A stretch of DNA of 64,000 nucleotides from Carposina sasakii (Eukaryota > Arthropoda > Insecta > Lepidoptera > Carposinidae): assembly GCA_014607495.2 (NCBI GenBank), contig CP053156.1:12152001-12216000 (forward strand), written 5' to 3'. Of this stretch, positions 23,801 through 35,800 are shown in pieces. Below the pieces are notes generated by a model. That model was not told where the DNA came from, did no database searches, and worked only from the letters and a program-made list of their open reading frames with translations. Within the stretch, counting starts at the first letter, position 1. Each line of letters begins with the position of its first letter. The translations under genes were made by a program, and so were the position numbers.

Positions 23801-26800
23801 AGACAGCTTTTTAAAACAATGTAAAGTTACTAGATATAAATTAGACTGGCACATGTAAATTTATGCCGTCTCGACGGAAAAATATATTTTAAATTCATTT
23901 ACCTACATACATTATACATACATATATATAATCACGCATTTATCCCTTATGGGGTAGGCAGTTACATACATTATACATAATATATACCGCTGGACAGTGA
24001 CAAGTTGTTAGCTTATCGCTTAAATGGAATGATTCATATAAAGTATTATAATAAGCACAAAAATCAGTCACAAATTCTGATGAATATTAATTTCTTCACA
24101 AAAAAAGTCTACCACATATTTTTCAGCAAAAACCGAACAGACCTATGTACACAGTAACTACCAAATTGGGCCAAAACAAACATGCGCCATTGGTGTGAAC
24201 ATTTCTCTGGCTTTTTTTCAGAGGCGATGTTTGTAAATGTGTTCATCAGGCCGCCCGTTTGTCATTAATCAGCTTTTTGCTTCGTTGTACCTTCGAACGT
24301 GAGGTTTAAGCGATCACTCCTTAAGGGCGCCCGCTCACGGGAAACTTGGCTGTTTCATAGAATTGATAGCTTTATTAATTTCGAGTACGAAAGGAAAATG
24401 ACCAAAACTATTGTCGCTAATAGATTGAATGTACCTACTTAAAACAATTAATGGCAATAATCAAATCAAATCAAAAATCGTATATTTGCACAAAAATCAT
24501 ACATTTGGTGTAGTAAAATCGCTGTCTTTCACACTAGGATACTCTGTACTGTTAGCTATCAGCCTAGTGCTGTGCACTGATGGACGTATGCCTCTCCCAG
24601 GACATTCTCACATGATCTCTCCTTTTCGCCATATAAATCAAGTAGGTATACTATATAATAAAGTTTCAAATTGAATGACTCGCAAACGTGAACGATCTTT
24701 ATAGGTATCTATTTACTGTTAGAACTTACAGCATAGTACACTTAACAGATCCAACCTATAAATAAACTAAAACTAAACTTAACAGTTGTGGTTTGTACGA
24801 GTAAAGCGGAGGCGGTAGTAAGCTTACTATAATTAGGTATATAGAAAAAAATCACGCTACTGCCAAACATCTTTCCAAATAATAGAAATCACTTATAAAT
24901 ATATGCATTTGTGATTAATATTACATTTTTGCTTGTTGCAGGTTACTTCTGGCACATAACGGATTTTCACTACGACCCCTTCTACACCTCACAAGGAGAC
25001 ACTAGAAGACGTAGGTACAAACTGTAATTAACTTATTAGAGGTAATCAGGCTTTTAGAAGATCTAATTAGCTACTCCATTTTTTAACACAGCCGTGTGCA
25101 TATATAAGTATGGCTGAGACCCTCGTACGAGGCGATTAAGAGTTTCCGGGAGGTGGGCAGCAGCGCCTCTCGTGTTGACAACGTAGTCCAAAATACAAAA
25201 TGCGGTCACCAACCCGCCTGCCCAGCGTAGTAACTATGGGCAAATACCCCCCATGGCAGTCTTGTGGTGTGCCCTGGGGGAGGCCTACGTCCAGCAGTGG
25301 ACTGCAGTTGGCTGATAATGATGATGATGAAATTAAATTTAAACATTATGTAAAAGAAGATAGCACGGGTAAACCAGTCTTTTGTCGATCCTATTTAGAA
25401 ACTTAAGTCAAACCCTAATCAAAAACAAGAAGGTAAATAGTCCCGGAGAACCTTAGAGCAACGCGTAAGCCGTGTTGCTCTATGCGGAGAACGCATAGGT
25501 TTGGTATAATTGAAAAAATCTACATTTTTCCTGTAATTCACAATCCCAAAGTAATTGGCATTAAATATTCATTAAATAAAAATAAAATAAAGAAAAAATG
25601 ACATTAAAATTGCAATTGTTTCTAGACTGTCGGAGAGCAGAAGAAAGAGGCAGTTCTGGCCACCATCGAGCATTGGGCAAGATCGGAGACTATGCATGTG
25701 ACAGCTCCCTCGAGCTGATCGAGTCTGCCGCCCGGTATATGAGGACGAGGCACTCGGAAAACGTGGAGTTCGTTTTATGGACCGGGTGAGTGGCTAACAT
25801 AAAATAGAAATCCGATTAAGTTACAGTGAAATACTTGAAATTAATTCGAGCATTAACTAATTAATACGCCATTTCTAACAAACAAATATAATGTTGATCC
25901 TGTGGTGATGCGGGGCTTACTTTAGAATACATCGTCTGCATCTCCTTCTAGAACTAGAACTCTGGCATTGTCTCAGGCTATAAGATAGCAACTTGTCACT
26001 GATAATTTACATCTATTTCCGCTTTGCTAAACGTAGATGGAGTAGCTCCTTCACTATGCTGCAATTCTAGCTTTCTTATTCCGGGAATACATACATGTGG
26101 TGAGTATTTAATATTGTGTTTTAGGTATGTCACGTGAAATGTTAACAAACGTATTTTCTCACTTGATATAATAGTATTCGCCCCGCCGCACATGCTCACA
26201 CTCGCATTGGCCGTCGCGAGCCGTGTGCGAGTGACTGTATTTAAAACCTATGGCGCAGTACCAAACTCTGCATTTGCTCTCACGTGTCGACGCAGGTCAA
26301 AGTCAAACGCAAATGTCAAAGCGACATTGGCGCAGTGTCGTATCGTGAACGAGTACGAGTGTGGGCATGTACGGCGGGGTAAACGAAGCCTAATCATAGG
26401 TACATATATAAAAAACATCTATATATAGTTAATACAATTTGCTATTCAATCTTAATCATAATAGAATGTAGAATGTTTCATTAAATACATTTCCAATTTG
26501 TAACGATCTATTGTGTGCACGACTATCTCCAGGGCTCTGGGTTCTGTACTGGCTTAACCAATTAAATTGACAAAGACATAGGTATTCTAGACAGAGTACC
26601 TAGGTCTAGCTAGACAGCTGTATTCGTAGCCATTAATAGGTAGGTATTCGAGAGGTCATTATCTACGACGCAATGCCGGAGTCGGCACACTCAGGGTAGT
26701 AGATTCTCTGTACAGAATGGTTATTTTAGGCGAAAAACTATGAAACTAAGCGAGAGAAAATATATTCACATAATTTAACTGTCGAAATCACATGTTTATT

Positions 26801-29800
26801 TTTCTAGATGCTATGGAGAATTCCTAAGAATACTCAGATATATTCATATCATCTTGAAAAAAAAAACCACCTGATTTCGTGTCTTACATTTTGTACGAGT
26901 ATGCTAGGTTCTCTAGTGTACTAATTCACAGCCTTTTCATAGATCACCGTCTGATGTGTGCCCCTTTTGTTATAACCTATAGACTATGTTTTAGGTCTTG
27001 AGTTATATAAGGTTTTCTAATGATAGTCTACAACGCAAAAGCTTTGTACTAAACTTTTGAAAGGGCGTAACAAAACTGATGTTGATGTAGATTTGACTGC
27101 TTGCTGACTTTTAGGTACCCTTGTCTAGATCTAGGCTATTATAAGGTAATATACTACAACAAAAAACATATTTTGAACTAGTGGACGCCCGCGACTTCGT
27201 ACACGTGGCACACTTCGTAAACATCCCTCCATCCATACTCACAAACGTTCGCGTTTATACTCGTAATATTAGTAAGATAAGTGAAACCTTTTTCTTTAAG
27301 ATTTTGGTATAGGAATGGAACATCAGTTTATTATCTTTACGCTCTACTCGTATAATAATATATTAAAGACAAATGACTAATGAAGAATAAGTAATTTCTA
27401 AAATAATACCTTCTTAGTCTTAGATTACTGATATGAGTCTTAGATGCCGCAATAATAATACTTCCGTGAATGCGGCAACTTGATCGTGACTGATGTCATG
27501 ACTGACATGATGACAATCAATGACAATTTGCAAAGATGCTAGCAGGGATTTGGTATCTCCTCTTGAGTATCAATGCGAACGAGTTGTCGTGTTATGATCA
27601 AGCAAGTATCATGACAATTTTTTCGAACTAAGTGAGTGATTCCAACTACAAAATTTGAAAATCTACCTCATTTTGAGTTTTGCAAACTTAGCGTGGCACC
27701 ACTATACCTATATAAAAGAAAGTCGTGTTAGTTACACTATTTATAACTCAAGAACAGCTGTACCAATTTGGCTGCAAATTAGTGGGGAGTTAGCTTAGAA
27801 CCAGGAGACGGACATAGTCAAACTTCAGATTAGAAACTAGACTACTTGTTCGATTATATTACGAGAAAACTTTTACTACAGTCTCGGCAGTATTTCTGTG
27901 AGGTGTATGGTATTTAATAGTTAGTGTTTCTTATACAAACTAAGTTACCATATTTAATATGTCGTGTGGCACGCCTACATAAAGTCATACATCGATTAGT
28001 TGAACCGTATAACGGTTACTAGAATTTTCTTGTCGAATGAACATGCAACAATGTTTTGAGAAAACTAGATTTTGTTCTACAGACTTGGTTTTATAGTCCC
28101 AATACTATTCCTTGATAGTATATGTATTTTGTTAATTAAGTTTAGGGCCAATTTTTCCAATAATCAGGTAGACTACATACATACATACATATAATCACGC
28201 CTTTATCCCTTACGGGGTAGGCAGAGCACCAAGGGCCGATAGAACCACATGGTGCCACTTCTGACCAATTTTGAGGGTATAGTTGAGATGTACAAGTTCG
28301 GTTAGTAGTGACAGGTGGTCAGCCCATCGCCTACAAAATACCAAGCCCCTATTGTCCCTCTACTGACTTGTACAGTATGCCCAGGAAGAGAAGCAGGTAG
28401 ACTATCTAAAGCATAAAGTTGATGTTATCTTTCTCTTAAACTGATTAAGACAGTGATCAAGATATAGACAATTCCAAACATCAGTTAGCCTATCAGAGGA
28501 ATAAAGTTGATGCTGTCTCTATTATGATCAAGTTTTAGATAAAGACAGCATCAACTTTATTCCTCTAATAGGCTATCTGACGTTTGGAAAAATCGGCATA
28601 GTGTCAACTTTATCCTTCAGATAGACTTGGAAAAATCGGCCCTTAGTGACTAAAATTATTATTGCGCGGCAGGCGAGGTCACTACCATCTACCACATCGC
28701 ACGGCGTTATATTTTATTTACCGTACAGATAGGCTTGACCTCTCCAAATATTGTTTTCACTTTCTGCTACTGTGGTTACTAAAACATTCTAAACGCAAAC
28801 TAAACTAATCAAAATGTCATAATTAAATAAATACCTAATTTAAACACTACTACCTGGGATCTTCAGCAGCTTATGGTCGTTCCAGTGATAAATAATTAAT
28901 TATTTAGATAAGTACTACATAGTAGTTAATGATTTCAATTTTTTTGGGTGCATGAAGGCGTGACTCATTATGTATTGCATAAACTCTAGAGGTTTTTAAT
29001 ACATGATAGTAATAATAAACTGCATTGTATCAATGAACAAAATAAATGAAAAAAATAAATATATATATTGTTTCAGTGACATCATAGCCGGTCGTTTCCC
29101 TGGCAACGAGGATGAGAGGTATCAGGCCATCAGAAACATGACGGACCTACTCAGCAGGACCTTCAGTTCGCACTTTGTGTTCCCCGTCCTGGGCCATTTG
29201 GACCCGGCGCCTTCGGAAGCTCTCACGAACTTGTGGATGCACTGGCTGCCTTTGGAAGCCTTGCAGACCTTTAAGAAAGGTAATTTAGTTATAATATAGG
29301 TAGTTATTTTATTATATGCCATTACAGAGTGTATAAAACAAGAATTGATAAGATTTTTTGGGATAGAAAATATTCTATCTTTGTAGCTCATAGAAGCATA
29401 ACTGTATATTGCATTTATACAAATTTAACGTATCTTAAGCGGGGTCCAATGTAAAATAACCTGTGAAAACGCTCCTGAGTTTCTTAGTCGACTCTTACGA
29501 CATGCACGGACAGAGATGCCTTAAATAAATATATGATAATAAATACATAAATATAGTAAGTAAATATGGCAGCTTGTTATTTAATTAAACTCAAATTTAC
29601 CTACGCGACCACAAGTCGTGTGATTATTTTAGTTACAATTTTGTTTACTCTATAATTTAAAACTCGTGGGTGCCGTCAAAGTGGATAGTCTTGCACACAA
29701 GTTAAGCTTTATCAGAATATTTTTAAAGTATAATTTTGTATGGGTGAGTTAAACCATGGGTTAAAGGTAAAAGTTATTAAACAGCGTGTTTTTATTGGCT

Positions 29801-32800
29801 CTTCGTGATTTCAGGTTTTACTAGCTCCTAGTAATTATGAATAATAGATGGTGCGATCGCCACAGCGAGCACGATATGACATTAAATTACTTTTAAAAAG
29901 TTTGTTTTTATTTTTACTGCGATCACGGATTAGGGTTGTAAATTTATTGTGCATTTTTTAAAAGCTTAACTGGTACTATCACTAGTATAGAGCCCTTTAA
30001 ACTCAAGATATTTTAACTGATTTTATTGTATTATTAGTTAACTACTCACGGACTAAACAAATTTAGTGTTCTTTATCCTGCTGATCGGGCTTCATTAAAA
30101 TATATCTGCTGCATTTCCTTTTGTGCATGATTATTATTATTATTTTTTTCTCTTACGAACAGATAATTCATTAAAATTACAATCTAGCCTAATTAGACTA
30201 ATAAGTAATTTTTATCTAACTTAAATTGCTAAGCCGTGTAAAACTAAGAATGTGTCCATCGGCAGTTTTCTTATTGTCATTATTAAGGAGAAGTCACTTT
30301 GTTCATGTGTTCCTTAACTAACTTTCACTAACTCAAAAGGTTATGTCCTTTTAAGCCTCCTGACTATGTCCGTGTTGTCAAGAAGCTGGATAGCCTCGAC
30401 ATTAACATCCTGGTGAAGCCTTTTTTCATGAGCTTCTGCGTATTTTTTTATAACTTTCGCGACCATGTCCACTTTAAGGTCCCAATGGAGGTCGTCATTC
30501 CTTACATACCAGGGCGTGTTTACAATGCCCCGAAGTACCTACATTATTTTGAAATCATTGTATCGTCAGTGCTTTTTTTGGTATAGCCCCAAAGCTGAAT
30601 ACCATAAGTCCATACAGGCATAAGGACTTGTTTGTATAAATGTAGTTTGTTGTGTCTTTCCAAGTAACCAGTACATCTTAGCGAAGCTATAGGATCAGCT
30701 TCCTTTTGTGCAAGATTATAAGGAACTCAGCAAATTGTCGCAAGTATTTATATCTGGCGGAATCTGGCCCCGCTATGCTTAACGTGACTGCAGGATCTCT
30801 TTCGTGATCCTGCAGTTCTGGCTACGCCAATCTAGGAACATAGTCCTGTGTGCTAGTATATACCTATGCTTTTTAACCTACACATTATTTTCTGGTTAAA
30901 CCGTGTTTATCGCGAATAAATTTTTGCAATTTGGTTTGTACGAAGTTTAGAATTACATATTAAGGTTTCTTGCCCGACTGGAATGTAAAACTTTAGTTGC
31001 TAGCCGCACACAAAGAAAACAATTACAGTTCTCATATATCTTTACATATTATGTATACAGACTATACAATACGTTTACAGGGTATACAGAGTACATATTA
31101 TATAGGTATACAGAGTTTACAAAAGGGGTATGTTAAGCGTAAAGTATGAATATAATCCGCTATAAAGAACCTGTCCACAAAATATGAGGCTCGAAATCAT
31201 ACGTTTATTTTTTCAGATAATAGGGAGAAATAGAAGAATAAATCAAGAATGTTCATACAATCTTGATGGGTATACATAAAGTCATAGATATGCTTTATTT
31301 GCATTGTTCTGGTGGCCTCTTTTGATCCTGGCTGACAGGAGTTGTAGTGGGGTGAATGAGTGGTGGGGTAATCCCCGTTAATCTGTCTGCTAGTCAATCT
31401 CGCATTTACGCCTAATCTACTGAACCGATTTAAATGAAATTCCTTACATAGGTAGTCTACAGCCTGAAAAAGGATATAGACAACTTTTTATGCCGGAAAA
31501 ATATGCAAATACCGGATTATTTCGACATTTTGTTTATTCTGCAGTCCACACGGGCGTCCAATAGTTTATAAAAAGCATGACGATAATCGCACTCAGCACT
31601 CTTTGATCTTACCTCTTTCGTTCCATCGTGTTATGCAAGTCCGTCTTTTCCAATGTTAACATATTGTATATTAAAGTGGACTGTTACCCCACAGGCGGCT
31701 ACTACACGATCGAGCAATCGCACAGTAAGCTCCGGATAGTGGCCCTGAATACCAACCTGCTGCACTTGCACGACCAGTGGGACTGGCTGGACGGAGTACT
31801 GAACAAAGCCACTGCTAATAAGGAAATGGTAAATTATTAACTATTATTTTATATGTATATGTGGTTCTATCGGCCCTTAGTGCTCTGCCTACCCCGTAAG
31901 GGATAAAGGCGTGATTATATATATGTATGTATGACGTGTCCGAAACTATATATAGCGTGGCGCCTAACGCTGGTATGTCAGTCCTATTCTTTCCCTTGAT
32001 GCTGCTCTGAGTCAAAGAAGTAATACTTTTGTTTTGTTTACATAAATACTAACTATCTGTGACCTTATAAGGTGATTAGTACTTTTTTTACAATCATAGG
32101 TATGAAAACAAAAAAATACAGTTTACTATGTTGCCGCTACCATTAAAGAGAGATTAAGACAAAAATAAATATAAGTACCTATCGAGTAGGTAGTAGGCAT
32201 AACCTACTTTTACCCGAAAAATTATGGCACGTCGTTCACAGGTAATAAAAATAGAAAATAAATTAATAAAATTCAGCTGCCTAATTGGCAGTTTTTATAA
32301 CTCTATTACATTACTAAGTATAAAAGTTTTACAATAGTTAATGTATTTAGCTTCATAACCAGAAATAACATTATTTCGATTAAAATAGCGAATACAATAT
32401 TTCAATAGGCCCCTACATGTAGACAGTACAATAATACGAGTAAGATAACATTATTTTAGTATTATTATCAGTTAGCGCCGCAATACAACCAGCGCCAAAA
32501 GCGTGATATATTATGGCGTGGTCAAATTAAAAAATACCTTTTTATGAAATAAAAACCCGATGTTTAGCTCACAATGCTCACAATAGGATGTATTAAGTTA
32601 TTATATATTACATTTGATTATTAACCTGGCTGTCCAATCACACCCTGTGGCTACTATTCCAAAGAGAGCAATCTGAAGTTTTCAAGAAGTACCTGCACTT
32701 CTTACCCTTGTTCTATTTTGCAAATTTATGTTAGCAATGGTCGTCCACGTCAAGCATAAACAGCACAACACGGCTGTAAACCACCACGGAGAAGAAATAA

Positions 32801-35800
32801 GGAGGAGGTGGTCTAGCAAAACTGTTTGTTTTGTGGCCACCCTTAACGAAGGGTACGTACTCTATGTATCATATAAAGTAAGTTTATGCCAAAAAAATGG
32901 TGGGAAAAAATTTAAAAAAAAATTAATTAATCACTTGATTGGGCGAAATTAATAGTTTCTAGTGTTTATGTTAGTTTTTTTTATAGACAGATATTAATTA
33001 TTTCTCGTGAAAAAATCTTGCTACGCACGTCTATGTGAATTTATGCAGAAAAACGCAGTCTAATATTTTGGAAACCAGACACTTCCCAGGTATGCTTCCA
33101 CGGAGAAAAATGATCGTGATGATGAGGAGATTCCGCAGTTTTCGGGAACATTGACGACCAAAAATCATCCTGTATAAACCTGAAGAGTATGTTTGTTTGG
33201 TTGAACGCGCTAATCTCAGGAACGATTTGAAAAATACTCTTAGTGTTAGGTAGCCCATTTACCGAGGAAGGATTATATGACCCGCCCCGGCTTTGCACGG
33301 ATGTAATGCCTAATACACATGGCTGTGTTTCTGAAATGGAGTAGACAGAATTTCAGTATCATAAATGGGAACTCACAGCGACGTTTGGCTCAGCGGGGAT
33401 AAATGAAAATGTTCAGTGATAAGTTGCTCGTTTAAGTTTTTCGTCTAAGAAAATGTTCGACGTCCTTAGTCGACTCGTAGGGCATGCACAGAAAGAGATG
33501 CATTTGATATATTCTATAAGCATCAGAACAGGACATCAAATGTCAATTCGCGCATTATTTAGAGGGCGCGACAAAGTCTATCGCTTTCTGAATGACAATG
33601 ACACTAACGTCAATGCAAAACTACGTAAAGTGCCTCGGCCGAGCAAAGCCGAGGCACAGCTACATAGACCGGGTGGCCTATTGACTTATTAGGATAAGTC
33701 AATAGGCCACCCGGTCTATGTAGCTGTATAGGTAGACTAGGGTCTACCTATACCTATATATTGAGGGTCGCATTTCCTGTATGTTCCTCCTTTATGGCTG
33801 TAAACGATCCCGTCCTCATAACTGCGAGCGTACTTCGGAAGTCCGGCCCTGGTGTAATAAATTGCAGATTAGACGTTGCAAGCTTTTTGATTCAAGTGGG
33901 CGAATACATAAGTTGTACACTGTACAACGTAAAGAATTACGGCAAAGCTTTTTGATTACATGTTACACAACCAATTACGTGTGGAGGAAATAGAGACATG
34001 AGTTCAGAATTACTGAAGTTTTTTTATTAGATAATTATAAAGAAGGTACAACTTTGGACCCTAATATCTTGGGAACCAGGCACTTCCCAGGTATGCTTCC
34101 ATAGAGAAAAAAGATCGTGATGATGAGGAGATTCCGGAGTATTCGGGAACGCTGATGCCCAAAAAACACCAGTATATGTAGGTAATACATAATATACAGT
34201 GGTATTAAATGATGGTTAAGATAATACGTACAATATGTATTATTTACTTGAACTGCAACACGAATATAAAAAGCAACAAGAATAATGAGACGTCATTTCT
34301 ACAATCCTACAATGGGACAAGACTTCTGTCGTATAACTCAAAACTTCTTGCTCTGTTTTTCAAACTTATAGGATCTAGGGCTGTATTAATAGCGTTCCGG
34401 TCTTTATAGAACGGATATGTTGCGGAACTATTAGTAATGTCTGTTGAATAAATTGGAGTGAGCTTTCTTGCTATGGTGCTTATACTATAAAGTTTCGTTT
34501 AAGTTTTTGTGTTAGCAATAAGGTATGGCTAGAGATTCCCGTGGTTTGTCATAGTTCTGTATAAGGTTAACTTGTTCTTTTTGTTTAACGTCTCGTCCCA
34601 GACAATATTGAAATCCAATAGGTTAGGTTAGGAATAGGTATCAGGTGGCGTAGGAAATTACGTTTTGTAGAAGGATACAATAATGTAATTTACATATTAC
34701 CTACATACATACTATAACTATTATAGGTATATTATTAACATGGCCTATAACCTGTTGGGATGGAAGTTTGTGGAGTGGATAAAATAAAATATGATTTATT
34801 GAACAAGATGGTTTATTGGCAGCGACAGCTCCACGACAGCTGTAGGTACATTTAGCATGGCGAGTTCAGAAGTTTATAATCAGCGACAGGTTGCTAGCTT
34901 ATCCTCAGACAAAGCTTTCGAGACTCTTACGACTTGCACAGAAGGAGATAAGGAATGCTGCTGATGTATTCTAGTAAAGATTGATATTAGCTCTGGCAAC
35001 ATATAGGTAGAGATACATACTATTACATATAACTTGCAGTTTATATTCTTATTATGCTCTCTAAAGTAATTTAGTCTTCTTATACTTATTCTTATTCTTT
35101 ATTGCACATACACAAAAAGAAATATGGCATACAACATTAAAGAAGAGATGCCTGTACAATGGCAAGCTTATCTCTACCAGAGATCTCTTCCAGCAAGCCA
35201 AGCAAGTAAAGAGCAATTGTTAACAACAGGGTAACATGTGCAATTAAACAAATTCTAAGAAACTACAAAACTACATTAAGAAAAAAAAGGAGAGAAACAA
35301 ATGACAGCATCTTCAAATAATGGACAGGTAGTGATTCTTCAGCTTTTCCCTAAATGTGCCAACAGAGCGACAATCTTTAACCGTGTGGGGTAATCTTCTA
35401 TTTGCTCACTATTATTTTCTACTATACATCTTGTTTCTGCATACATCTTGCTATTATTTTAGATCTCAAAACTAACATGTTATGTTATTGTAACCTTTCC
35501 TTTTCCACTGTTGTTTTAAGTCGAGGTATCCTCATAACCGTGTAGGCGGAACGGGCGGAAGTCCGGCCCTGGCTCTAATAAATTACAGATTAGAAACTCG
35601 TTAATCTAATCGCGTTCGAAATTGCCCAGGAAAAGTAATTTTTAAGAGCCCGGTTTAGCTCACGCTCAATGAATATTTGATTGCGTTACAGTTTGTTGCG
35701 CGATTCTGTTTAGCGTTGTTCCTATTTGAGGTTGGTATCGACCGCTCTGACTGTGTTCTTAGCATCGGTTGTTGCATTTGTAAGGACTATATTTGTTTTA

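Larger units (their letters stand above)
11847..24941. other. Intron 1 (13.1 kb), repeat-filled
   Basis: Contains the MULE (13.2 kb), MITE 3 (14.7 kb), RTE remnants (16.7 and 18.6 kb), SINE family D (20.5 and 22.0 kb) and scraps. The stretches 11900-13200, 14960-15700, 16090-16700, 16920-17340, 17810-18600, 19640-20530, 20760-22030 and 22700-23900 hold no feature I can name. There is a SINE C scrap near 11990 and a 'GTCGTGGGCGGC' repeat scrap at 12525. Confidence 0.6.
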
